DNA of 64,000 bases from Pontibacter pamirensis (lineage in GTDB: Bacteria; Bacteroidota; Bacteroidia; Cytophagales; Hymenobacteraceae), in the NCBI RefSeq assembly GCF_010015475.1, contig NZ_SSNI01000025.1, forward strand, positions 24,879 through 88,878, given 5' to 3'. Position numbers and translations under genes: made by a program. This document shows, one piece after another, positions 33,767 through 44,400 of this stretch (its first letter is position 1; each line of letters starts with the position of its first letter). The notes beneath the pieces were generated by a model. The model was given only the letters and a program-made list of their open reading frames with translations. It was not told the origin of the DNA and ran no database searches.

Positions 33767-35341
33767 ATGACCTACACAAAATTCTTTACACTGCTCACGG
33801 CTGTGGTCTGTAGCGTATGGGGAAACAACACCCCTGCTATCGGCCACGGCCGTTTGCTTGAAACGCCTTTTACGGCAGACGACTCACTAAGAACCAAAGT
33901 AAAAACTGCCCTCTCCCCTGAAGAGGAGGCCCTGCTGGTAGAGTATGTTCCCAATGTGCCTAGCGACCTGATTGCAGACAGGCTGAGCTGCATTGAGACA
34001 GAGATTCCGCTTGAGTTTAACAATTATGTAAGGAATTTTATTGACTACTTTACCATCCGGAACAGGAAGTATTCCCGCACCATGCTCACGCGCGAGAACG
34101 TGTACTTCCCGATGTATGAGAAGTATCTCAAAAAGCATAACATGCCGATGGAGCTAAAGTACCTTTCCATCGTGGAATCAGGGCTTAACCCAAAGGCACT
34201 CTCGCCAGTAGGAGCAGCTGGCCTGTGGCAGTTTATGAAACCGACAGCCGGCGACTTTGGCTTAAAATTCAATGAGTATGTTGATGAGCGCCTGGACCCG
34301 GAGAAGTCTACCGAAGCAGCGTTAAAGTTCCTGCGCCGCCTCCACAACACCTACGGCGACTGGGAATTGGCCATGGCAGCTTACAACTGCGGCCCCGGCA
34401 ACGTGAACAAAGCCATCCGCAAAGCTGGTGGCGGCAAAAAGACATTCTGGGAAATATTCCCGTACCTCCCAAAAGAAACCCGCGGCTACATTCCATCCAT
34501 GACGGCCGTCATCTATACCATGCATCATGCCGGAGACCATAATATTTTCTCTGACTCCATTCTATACCAGCCACAGGTAGCCTACCTGGAAGTAACACAG
34601 GAACTGGATTTGAACAGACTCGCTGCTGAACTGCATATAACTCCGGCACAACTGATGGCCCTGAACCCTGAAGTGAAGGGCACGACTATACCAAAGCATC
34701 TGCGCAACTACAAACTTCGCATTCCGGCAGAACGCGCTCCCTTACTGGCCTCTGTGGAAGACAAAAGCTGTATCATGCTAGCCGCTGCCCCTGTACATGA
34801 GCCAGTCAGGAGAAACGAGGCCGCTACAGAAGCACCTGTTTTACTGGCCTCTGCCAAAAAGGAGAAGCCTGCAGAGAAGAAAACAGAGAAGGCTGCCGAT
34901 AAAACAGAAGATAAAGAAGAACCGGCTGTGGCTGTAACTGCAGCTGATAAAAAATCAACGTACATAGTACAACGTGGCGATAACCTGACGCAGATTGCCT
35001 TGCGCCACCAGGTGACTATTGCACAGCTAAAAGAGTGGAACGACCTAAAGGGCAGCAGCATTAAGCCAGACCAGAAACTGATTATATACAAGCAGGCTAC
35101 CGCAGTAGAAGAACCCGTTTTGCTTGCCTCTAACGAGGAAGTGCAGCCAGCCGCCAAAGCAACTGCCAAACAGGTAAAAGAAAGCGTGCAGGCAGAGCAG
35201 GTGATTCACCATGTGCAACCAGGCGATACCCTCTGGAATATCTCCCGCAAGTATGACGGCATCAGCATTGAGCAAATCAAGAAGCTGAACAAACTGAAAT
35301 CTGACAACTTGAAGCCTGGCCAGAAGCTGATCCTGAGCTAA
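33767..35341 (+). CDS. MltD-like lytic transglycosylase with LysM domains
   Basis: The 524-residue protein has a signal-like N-terminus, an SLT domain (MELKYLSIVESGLNPKALSP with catalytic Glu137, GAAGLWQFMKPTA, AMAAYNCGPGNVNKAIRK), then two clear LysM repeats (YIVQRGDNLTQIALRHQVTI and HHVQPGDTLWNISRKYDGIS) joined by Lys/Glu/Ala-rich linkers. A weaker LysM-like segment lies after the SLT domain (AAELHITPAQLMALNPEVKG). It cleaves glycan strands to anhydromuropeptides. It starts 10 bases after gatA. Confidence 0.93.
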   Translation: MTYTKFFTLLTAVVCSVWGNNTPAIGHGRLLETPFTADDSLRTKVKTALSPEEEALLVEYVPNVPSDLIADRLSCIETEIPLEFNNYVRNFIDYFTIRNRKYSRTMLTRENVYFPMYEKYLKKHNMPMELKYLSIVESGLNPKALSPVGAAGLWQFMKPTAGDFGLKFNEYVDERLDPEKSTEAALKFLRRLHNTYGDWELAMAAYNCGPGNVNKAIRKAGGGKKTFWEIFPYLPKETRGYIPSMTAVIYTMHHAGDHNIFSDSILYQPQVAYLEVTQELDLNRLAAELHITPAQLMALNPEVKGTTIPKHLRNYKLRIPAERAPLLASVEDKSCIMLAAAPVHEPVRRNEAATEAPVLLASAKKEKPAEKKTEKAADKTEDKEEPAVAVTAADKKSTYIVQRGDNLTQIALRHQVTIAQLKEWNDLKGSSIKPDQKLIIYKQATAVEEPVLLASNEEVQPAAKATAKQVKESVQAEQVIHHVQPGDTLWNISRKYDGISIEQIKKLNKLKSDNLKPGQKLILS

Positions 35342-35360
35342 AACCTCCAGCTACCTTTAA

Positions 35361-35394
35361 AAAAGAGCACCTTCTGCAGAAGAGGGTGCTTTTT
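35361..35394 (+). terminator. Terminator after the transglycosylase gene
   Basis: AGCACC (35366-35371) pairs with GGTGCT (35385-35390), with a small inner stem, followed by TTTT. It begins about 20 bases past the stop. Confidence 0.75.
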
Positions 35395-35470
35395 GTTTAT
35401 CAGTAGGTTAAGGTATTGTAATTTGTACTAAAAAATTGTTAAATTCTGCACTATAAACTATTGCACTCCT

Positions 35471-35478
35471 TATCTTTG
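35471..35478 (+). promoter_or_regulatory. -7 element TATCTTTG before the malic enzyme gene
   Basis: An exact TAnnTTTG match 123 bases before the ATG, which would leave a leader of roughly 115-120 bases. No well-spaced -33 element seen. The rest of the 260-base gap holds only the preceding terminator. Confidence 0.5.
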
Positions 35479-35601
35479 AAAGCTTAACCTGGACAATCAG
35501 CTAATTCTTTCAAAATTGGACTTTAATTACATTCATACAAATAAGAGCCAAAGCCGTTCTGCCAAAGCAGGAAACCTGTAATACAAACAACAAACGCATC
35601 T

Positions 35602-37875
35602 ATGATTAAAGTAAACAGAGAGGACGCACTTAACTATCACATGGACGGCAAGCCCGGGAAAATCGAGGTGGTACCAACCAAAATGCTGAGTACCCAGCAC
35701 GATTTGGCCTTGGCTTACTCCCCTGGCGTTGCGGAACCGTGTAAAGAAATTCATGCAGATAAAGAGAATGTGTATAAGTATACAGCCAAGGGCAACCTCG
35801 TTGGGGTCATCTCAAACGGAACGGCTGTATTAGGATTGGGGAATATCGGCCCTGATGCGTCTAAGCCGGTAATGGAAGGCAAAGGCGTACTCTTCAAGAA
35901 GTTTGCGGGCATCGATGTATTTGACATAGAGATAGACAGCACCGATCCGGATGAGTTTATCCGAATCGTAAAATCACTGGAACCAACATTTGGAGGAATA
36001 AACTTAGAAGACATAAAGGCGCCGGAGAGCTTTAAGATTGAGGTGGCCCTGAAAGAGCAGATGAACATCCCGCTCATGCACGATGACCAGCATGGCACTG
36101 CCATCATATCTGCAGCAGCCCTCCTGAATGCCCTGGAACTAACAGGAAAAAAAATAGAGGAGATAAAGGTGGTGATGAACGGAGCCGGAGCCGCCGCCAT
36201 TGCCTGTGCCAAGCTCTATGTATCCCTCGGCCTGAAGATGGATAATATCGTGATGCTAGATATTGAGGGAGTTGTACACCCCGAGCGAAACGATTTAGAC
36301 ATATATAAGGCGCAGTTTGTAACCACGCGCAACATAAGAACCCTCGCGGAAGCCTTGGTAGGCGCAGATGTGTTTGTGGGCCTTTCGGCAGGCAACGTGC
36401 TGGCACCAGAATTGGTGAAAACCATGGCCGCTGATCCGATTATCTTCGCCCTTGCAAACCCGGACCCCGAGATTCCCTATGACGTAGCTATGTCTACGCG
36501 CGATGATTTGATTATGGCCACAGGCCGCTCCGACCATCCTAACCAGGTAAACAACGTGTTGGGCTTCCCTTACATTTTCAGAGGAGCCCTCGATGTGCGT
36601 GCCACAGAGATAAACGAGGCAATGAAGTTGGCCGCTGTACATGCACTGGCTAATTTAGCTAAAGAGCCCGTGCCTGATGTGGTCCTGAAAGCATACAGCG
36701 ACACCACTATCAACTTCGGCCGCACTTACCTTATTCCAAAACCCCTGGATACACGCCTGATTACCACCATCTCACCGGCAGTGGCGAAAGCAGCCATGGA
36801 AAGCGGTGTGGCCAAGCATCCTATCACCGACTGGGAAGCCTATGAGCAGGAGTTAAAGGAACGCATCGGCATCGATCAGAAGCTGATGACCCGTATCATA
36901 AACCAGGCGAAGAAAGACCCGAAGACCGTTGTGTTCACGGAAGCGGACAACTACAAGATCCTGAAGGCGGCCCAAATTGTAAAAGAGCAGCGTATAGCCA
37001 AGCCAATCCTGCTGGGTAATCGCGAAACCATAGAGGCCATTATTGCAGAACATAAGATGGACCTGCAAGGGGTCACCATCATGGATACCTACCAGGAAGA
37101 TGCCAGGCGGGAGGAATATGGCCAATTGCTCTTCGAGAAGCGCCAGCGCAAAGGCGTGACCCTATTCGATGCCAAGCGCCTGATGCGCGACCGCAACTAT
37201 TTTGGTAGTATGATGCTGAACAACGGAGAGGCAGATGCCCTCATCTCCGGACTTACCCGCGATTACTCTAAGACTATTCTACCGGCGCTGCAGGTAGTAG
37301 GTGTGGAAGAAGGTGTAAACAAGGTAGCGGGGATGTACATTATCCTAAGCCAGCGGGAGCCTTTCTTCTTTGCGGATACCACTGTAAACCTGAACCCAAC
37401 TGCTGACGAACTGGTTGACATTATTGGTCTAACAGCCCGTACCGTTAAGTTCTTCGACACAGAGCCGCGCGTGGCCATGCTGTCTTACTCTAACTTTGGG
37501 TCAGTACGCGGGGACGTGCCAGACAAAGCAGCGGAGGCTGTACGAAAGGCAAAGCAACGCTACCCTGAGCTTCTGATAGACGGCGAGATGCAAGCGAATA
37601 CGGCCCTAAACCGCAACCTGCTCCGCGAGCAATATCCGTTCAGCGAACTGGCCGAGCAAGGTGCCAACACCCTGGTATTCCCCGATCTGGCTTCCGGCAA
37701 CATTGCCTACAAAGTGCTGCAGGAGATTGGGGGCGCTGAGGTAATTGGCCCGGTATTGATGGGTATGCGCAAACCAGTGCATATTTTACAACTAGGCTCC
37801 TCCATCCGCGAAATCGTGAATATCGTGTCTATCGCTGTAGTAGATGCCCAGAACTATAAAAACCAACACCTATAG
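35602..37875 (+). CDS. maeB: NADP-dependent malic enzyme with phosphotransacetylase-like C-terminus
   Basis: The 757-residue protein fuses a malic enzyme (residues 1 to about 430) and a phosphotransacetylase-like domain (about 430-757). The first part shows DLALAYSPGVAEPCKEIHAD, MHDDQHGTAIISAAALLNAL and the NADP-binding VVMNGAGAAAIACAKLY; the second begins PKTVVFTEADNYKILKAAQI. It turns malate into pyruvate, CO2 and NADPH. In E. coli MaeB the C-terminal domain is regulatory rather than a working transacetylase; the same is likely here. It is directly followed by ruvA with no gap. Confidence 0.95.
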   Translation: MIKVNREDALNYHMDGKPGKIEVVPTKMLSTQHDLALAYSPGVAEPCKEIHADKENVYKYTAKGNLVGVISNGTAVLGLGNIGPDASKPVMEGKGVLFKKFAGIDVFDIEIDSTDPDEFIRIVKSLEPTFGGINLEDIKAPESFKIEVALKEQMNIPLMHDDQHGTAIISAAALLNALELTGKKIEEIKVVMNGAGAAAIACAKLYVSLGLKMDNIVMLDIEGVVHPERNDLDIYKAQFVTTRNIRTLAEALVGADVFVGLSAGNVLAPELVKTMAADPIIFALANPDPEIPYDVAMSTRDDLIMATGRSDHPNQVNNVLGFPYIFRGALDVRATEINEAMKLAAVHALANLAKEPVPDVVLKAYSDTTINFGRTYLIPKPLDTRLITTISPAVAKAAMESGVAKHPITDWEAYEQELKERIGIDQKLMTRIINQAKKDPKTVVFTEADNYKILKAAQIVKEQRIAKPILLGNRETIEAIIAEHKMDLQGVTIMDTYQEDARREEYGQLLFEKRQRKGVTLFDAKRLMRDRNYFGSMMLNNGEADALISGLTRDYSKTILPALQVVGVEEGVNKVAGMYIILSQREPFFFADTTVNLNPTADELVDIIGLTARTVKFFDTEPRVAMLSYSNFGSVRGDVPDKAAEAVRKAKQRYPELLIDGEMQANTALNRNLLREQYPFSELAEQGANTLVFPDLASGNIAYKVLQEIGGAEVIGPVLMGMRKPVHILQLGSSIREIVNIVSIAVVDAQNYKNQHL

Positions 37876-38466
37876 ATGATAGCCTATATTGATGGCAAAC
37901 TAACGCACAAAGACCCGACTTATGTCATTATAGATGTAGGGGGCGTAGGTTACCAGATAAAAGTTTCGCTGAACACATACTCTTCGCTGCCAGCCAGTGA
38001 GCGCTGTAAGCTGCATACGCACCTGCACATAAAGGAAGATGCACACACGCTCTTTGGTTTTACCACGGCAGCCGAAAAAGAACTGTTTCTGCTTTTGATA
38101 TCTATTTCAGGCGTGGGCCCCAATACGGGGCTCATGATTCTGTCTTCTTTGTCAGTGGAGGAAGTGCAGCAGGCCATCGCGAGAGAGGATGTGCGCACCA
38201 TTCAGCAGGTGAAGGGGATTGGGGCCAAAACAGCGCAACGCATCATCCTGGAGCTAAAAGATAAAGTCAGGAAAGAGGCCATGATATCGGATGCTGGTGT
38301 GCCTGCTGCGACACACAATATGAACCGATCCGAAGCGTTATCTGCATTAGTAACCTTAGGATTTGCGAAGAACGTGGCTGAGAAAACACTTGACGCTATC
38401 GTTAAACGCGAAGGCGGGAACCTGAGCGTAGAGGAGTTGATTAAGTTTGCGTTGAAGTCTTCATAA
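37876..38466 (+). CDS. ruvA: Holliday junction branch-migration protein RuvA
   Basis: The 196-residue protein has the RuvA domains: an N-terminal OB fold (MIAYIDGKLTHKDPTYVIID), two helix-hairpin-helix motifs (LLISISGVGPNTGLMILSSL and IQQVKGIGAKTAQRIILELK), and a C-terminal domain after a flexible linker that contacts RuvB (SEALSALVTLGFAKNVAEKT). It binds four-way junctions during recombination. Its ATG directly follows the maeB stop, so coupling is likely, and sprA starts 16 bases later. Confidence 0.96.
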   Translation: MIAYIDGKLTHKDPTYVIIDVGGVGYQIKVSLNTYSSLPASERCKLHTHLHIKEDAHTLFGFTTAAEKELFLLLISISGVGPNTGLMILSSLSVEEVQQAIAREDVRTIQQVKGIGAKTAQRIILELKDKVRKEAMISDAGVPAATHNMNRSEALSALVTLGFAKNVAEKTLDAIVKREGGNLSVEELIKFALKSS

Positions 38467-38482
38467 GAGCATATATCCAATT

Positions 38483-41400
38483 TTGATCTGGAAAAGTAAA
38501 AAAAGTAGCCTGCTTCTGGCGGTTGCCACTATTTCTATGCTGGGCTGGTGGTCACAGGCAGAAGAATTGCGCTCTACCAATAGATTCAGATTAACTATTC
38601 TCAACAACCTCCTGCTCCAGGACACGGTGAAGACAGACACCTCCAAGGTGCAGTACATACCGAGCCGAAAGCCCACGTTTGCACCTGCCGACAGGTATGG
38701 CAATCCGTTCAGTACGCGGTCCAGCGCTTCTCCCCTGCTACTGGGCCAGCCCAGCAATGTGCAGTTAAACGTAGAGTTGGATGATAGCCTGGAGATGTAC
38801 AACATCACCGAAACCATGGGTGATGTAAACTATCGTCCACCATCGTCTATGAGCCTGAAGGAGTACTCGGAGTGGCAGCAGCGCGAGGCTATCCGCAACT
38901 ACTGGCGGGCTAAGTCTTCCGGCCTGGATGGCGAGAGCGTGGTCAGCAGCAGCCGCCTGATACCGAAGCTGTACATCAGCCCGGTGTTCGACCGTATTTT
39001 CGGCGGCAATTACGTAGACATCCAGCCCAATGGTAATGTGTCGCTTAAATTTGGCGCACGCTTTAACCGCAACGAGAACCCGACCATCCCCCTCAGCCAG
39101 CAGCGCACCGGCGACTTTGATTTTGAGCAGAACATCTCCCTGAACCTGGTAGGTAAGATAGGGGATAAAATGCGCCTGAACTTTAACTGGGACAACAACG
39201 CCAACTTCGACTTTGAGAACAACATGAAGTTGGATTATACAGGCTATGAGGAAGAGATAGTTCGGAAGGTGGAGGCTGGTAACGTGAGCCTGCCGCTCAA
39301 CAACTCCCTCATTATGGGTGCCCAGAACTTGTTCGGCATTAAAACCCAGTTGCAGTTCGGCCGCCTGGGTGTTACCACAATTGCATCGAGTGTGCGGGGT
39401 ACAAACGATGAGGTGGTTGTGCAGAACGGTGCCCAGAACAGGCCTTTTTCCATCCGGGTAGATGAGTATGATAACAACCGTCACTTCTTCCTGTCGCAGT
39501 TCTTCCGGGGCCGTTACAACCAGGCCCTGAGCAACCTGCCGCTGGTTAACTCCGGCATTGTTATCCGCCGCATTGAGTTATATGTAACCAACAGCAACCG
39601 GTCTACAGAGAACCTGCGCAACATGGTGGCCTATATGGACTTGGCTGAGGCTGATCCGTTTCGTAACCAGTTCGAGAGCGGAAGACCACCCGCGGCACCT
39701 GCCGACAACGCTGTAAACACACTGTATAGCCAAATTGCTCGTAACAACCTCGCCCGTAACAACTCACAGGTAGATACTTACCTGAACAGCCTCGGCCTCC
39801 AGAAAGGCATCGACTTTGAGCATGTACGCGCCCGCAGGCTGGATGCCCGGGAATATAAGTTCAACCCCCAGTTAGGCTATATCTCGCTGAACACCATGCT
39901 CCTGCCCGACCAGGTGCTGGGGGTGGCGTTTGAATACACCTACAACGGCAAAACCTACCAGGTGGGAGAACTAATGGATGATTACCAGAACCTGGATGCA
40001 GAACAGGTTATCCACATGAAGTTGCTGCGGGCTACCAACCCCTCCCTCGAATACCCCACCTGGGACCTGATGATGAAAAACGTCTACAGCCTGGAAGCCA
40101 CGCAGGTAACACGGGAGAACTTCCAGTTGCAGATAGTTTATAAAGACGATGAGACGGGCGTAGACATCACCAGCTTGAAAGAGCCAAGCCCTATTCAGAA
40201 CATACCGCTGGTGGAGGTCCTGAACCTGGATAATGTTAACACAAACAACGACAGGCCAAGCGACGGTAACTTCGACTTTTTGCCTGGCATTACCATCGAT
40301 CCGGAATCCGGCCGTATTTACTTTCCGCAGGTAGAGCCATTTGGGGATTACCTGGCAGAAAAGCTGGCGGGCCGCCCGGAGTTAATAGAGCGGTATGTGT
40401 TTCAGGAACTATATGACCAGACACAAACGGATGCGCAGCAGAATAACGTGAAGGCCAAATTTTACCTGAATGGCCGTTTTCAGGCTTCATCCGCTGACGA
40501 AATCATGCTGCCGGGCTTTCGTATTGCAGAGGGCTCTGTGGCGGTATATTCCGGCGGTACCCGCCTGGAGGAGGGCACAGATTACCAGGTGTTTTACGAT
40601 ATGGGTCGCATCAAGATTCTCAACCCAAGCTACATCAGCTCGGCAAACGACCTGCGCGTGACCTATGAGAAAGCAGAACTCCTGAACATACAGCCCCGCA
40701 CCATGCTGGGTGCCCGCTTCGACTACCGCCTGAGCGATGACATTAACCTGGGGGCAACGGTATTGAGCATAAACGAGCAAGCCTTCATTAACCGCGTGAG
40801 CATTGGCGACGAGCCGACCAACAATACCATCTATGGCTTTGATGTGAACCTGCAGAAAGAGTCCCGGTTCCTGACCAAGCTGACGGACGCCATTCCGCTG
40901 ATAGACACTAAGATACCCTCTCTGGTTACATTTAGTGGTGAGTTTGCACAACTGGTACCCGCCAAGTCAAAATCTAACGCCAACGAAGACGGTGCCTCCT
41001 ACATCGATGACTTCGAGGGAGCCGAGACACCTTATAACCTGGGCGGATTTAGCAACAACAACTGGCGACTGGCTGCCACACCTGCTCCGCTTGTTCCGGG
41101 AGCGGGCCTGGCCTATTCTTATAACCGCGCCAAATTAGCCTGGTATACCATCGACCAGATCTTCTACCGCAACAGGGACAACCTGAAGCCATCTAATATT
41201 ACGGATACAGATCTGAAGAACCATTACATACGTGGCGTACGGCGCCAGGAGGTGTTCCCGGGCCGTGATGCAGAGGTTTCCAACACATTCGAGTACACGT
41301 TTGACCTGGCCTACTACCCACGGGAGCGGGGACAGTATAACTACAACCCGAACCTGACGCCGCAGGGACTTTTAGCAGATGACCCCCGCAATAACTGGGG

Positions 41401-44400
41401 CGGTATCAGCAGGGAAATAGCCTTTGACACAGATTTTGACAATGCCAACATTGAGTATGTCGAGTTCTGGCTCATGGATCCGTTCATTACAGGACCGAAC
41501 GGCCGCAAAGACGCAGCGGGTAACGAGATAGTAAACGACGAAGGCGGAGAACTGGTACTAAACCTGGGAAGTGTTTCAGAGGACATCCTGCGGGACAACC
41601 AGTACGCCTTCGAAAACGGCTTGCCGACCTCTCCTACTGATGAACAGAACCTTCTGGAAACAACTTGGGGCCTTGTAACGCAGCAGCAGTTCCTGACCGA
41701 TGCCTTTACAGGTGTGCCAGGAGGACGGCAGTTCCAGGATATAGGTTTAGATGGTCTGGGCGATGCAGGTGAGGCATCATACTTCCAGAACAGCTTCTTG
41801 AACCTGATACCGGGAACACCGCCGCAGATGGTGCTGGACGACCCTTCGGCAGATAACTTCCTCCACCACCTCGATGAACGCTACGATCAGCAGAATGCAG
41901 GTATCCTGGCCCGCTATAAGAACTTTAACGGAATGGAGAATAATTCTCCTGAAAACAGCCGTTTCTCGAACTATGCTTTCCCCGACAAGGAAGACCTGAA
42001 CCGCGACAATGTTATCAATGACCTGGAACAGTACTACGAGTACAAGATAAACCTTAACTCTGAGCAACTGGAAGTAGGCCGTAACTTCATTGTAGATCGT
42101 GTTACCCGCGAAATCCATGGAGATCAGGTAACCTGGTACCAGTTCCGGATTCCGGTGCGCCAGCCAACAAACGCAGTAGGCGGCATCAGCGGCTTTAAGT
42201 CTATTAGGTTTATGCGGATGTACCTGACCCAGTTTGCTGACCCGGTTGTGCTCCGCTTTGCGCAGTTCCAGTTCGTAGCCAACCAGTGGCGTAAGTTTGA
42301 GCAGCCGATTACAGACGGAAGCCCTTGCCTTACCTGTACCGACGATGTACGCAACTTTACGGTGTCTACCGTTAACATTGAAGAGAACGGACAGTTGGTG
42401 GAAGGCTCTCAGGATATTCCATACACAGTGCCTCCGGGCATTAGCCGCCTTCGTGACTACACCTCCACCAACGACCGCCGCCAGAATGAGCAGTCGCTGC
42501 AACTGTGCGTGGACGACCTGAAAGATTCTTTCTCTAAAGCAGTTTTCAAGAATATCTCTCTGGATATGCTCATCTACAAGCAACTGAAGATGTTCCTCCA
42601 CGCCGAGTCAAGCGACCCCGCCACCAGAGACGGTGACGTGCAGGCGTTTATACGTATAGGCACCGACTTTACCCAGAACTACTATGAGTATGTGGTGCCG
42701 CTGAAAATCACACCGCCAGGCAGTAACACAGAAAGTGCCATCTGGCCAGCAGAAAACCAGATAGAAATAGCCCTTCAGGCTTTTGTGGATGCCAAAGTAG
42801 AGCGTAACAGGCTAGCAGGAGACCGCCCGATTTACATGCCGTATGAGGTGACTTTAGAGGGCGGCAAAAAGATACGCGTAGTCGGAAACCCGGATTTTAG
42901 CGAAGTAGAGGGTATTATGATTGGGGTGCGTAACCCGCGCCAACCAAACGAAGACGGGCGCCCGCAATCGGTTTGTATCTGGGCGGATGAGTTGCGTGTA
43001 ACAGACTTCCGTAACCAGTCAGGCTGGGCCGGTAATGCGCGTTTGAACACGAAGCTGGCAGACTTTGCAAACATCACGGCCACAGGCGCCTATACCACCG
43101 TAGGCTTTGGTGGCCTGCAGCAGAAGCTGGCCCAGCGTGCCCGCGAGAATACGGCTCTGTTTGATGTAAGCGCCAATGTGGTGATGGATAAATTCCTGCC
43201 GGAAAAGTGGGGAGTGAGGATTCCGCTAACATTACAGTATGGTGTCTTGTCCAGTGAACCTCAGTTTGACCCACTGGACAAAGATGTGCCGCTGGAGCAA
43301 TCGCTGACAAAGCTAGAATCAGCCGAACAGCGGGACGCCTACAAGAGAGAGGTAACTACCCGGGAGATTAGGAAAAGTATAAGCCTGCTAAACGTGCGAA
43401 AAGAACGGATAGACACGGAGGCAAAAGTGCGTCTGTATGATATAGAGAACTTTTCCTTCTCCTACTCTTATGCAGAGCGCATGTTCACCAACATCGAAAC
43501 AGACCGCGACTTTAGCAAGACCTATACAGCAGGAGCGGCCTACGCCTACAACAACACGCCAAGAAGCTACACGCCTTTCGCAAACACCGAAGCACTCAGG
43601 TCGCCGTACCTGCGTCTGATAAAGGACTTCAACTTTTCGCTGGTACCAAGCCGTTTTGCCGTTCGGGCTGACTTGAACCGCTTCTACAACGAAAGGTTCC
43701 TGCAACGCCCTGACCCGGCCACGCGCTTTGTGACGACACGAGGAATTGCCCCGGTTTTTCAAAAGTACTTTTATTTTAACCGCATCTACGACATGCGCTG
43801 GGACCTGACGAAGGGTCTGTCACTGGACTATACAGCTACAAACCGGGCAGTGGTTGATGAGCCGGATGCCCGTATCGACGGCGAGGTAGATTCCCTGCAG
43901 TATAAGAACAGAATTATCCGGGATAACCTCTTGCGCGGTGGCCGTAACACTAACTTCAACCAGCTGATAGCGCTGAACTATAAGCTGCCTTTCGATAAGT
44001 TCCCGCTCACAGACTGGCTAGATGCGGAAACCCGCTATGCCGCAACCTATATCTGGACGGCTGGCTCCACAGCGTTGAACCAGGCCGCTGACTTTAAACT
44101 GGGTAACACGGCCGAGAACAACACGGAGCTTAGCGTTAACGGCAAAATAGACATGGTGAAGCTGTACAACAAGGTCAGGTTCCTGAAAGAAGTTAATTCA
44201 CCGACCCCGACCAGACCAGTAGCTGCACCGGCAGCTACTGATACCATAGCTCAGAAGCCGCAGCCAGACCGGAAGCTACTCAAGTCACTGGCAAGGGTAC
44301 TGATGATGACACGCTCGCTGAATGTGGCGTACCTCGAAAACCGTGGCTCTATGTTGCCAGGCTACCTGCCTGCCTCCAGGTTCTTTGGTTTTGATGATGC

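Noticed and set aside
41777..42601. Minus-strand frame of 274 codons inside sprA
   Set aside because: Antisense to a conserved T9SS gene, with no recognisable domain or start region.
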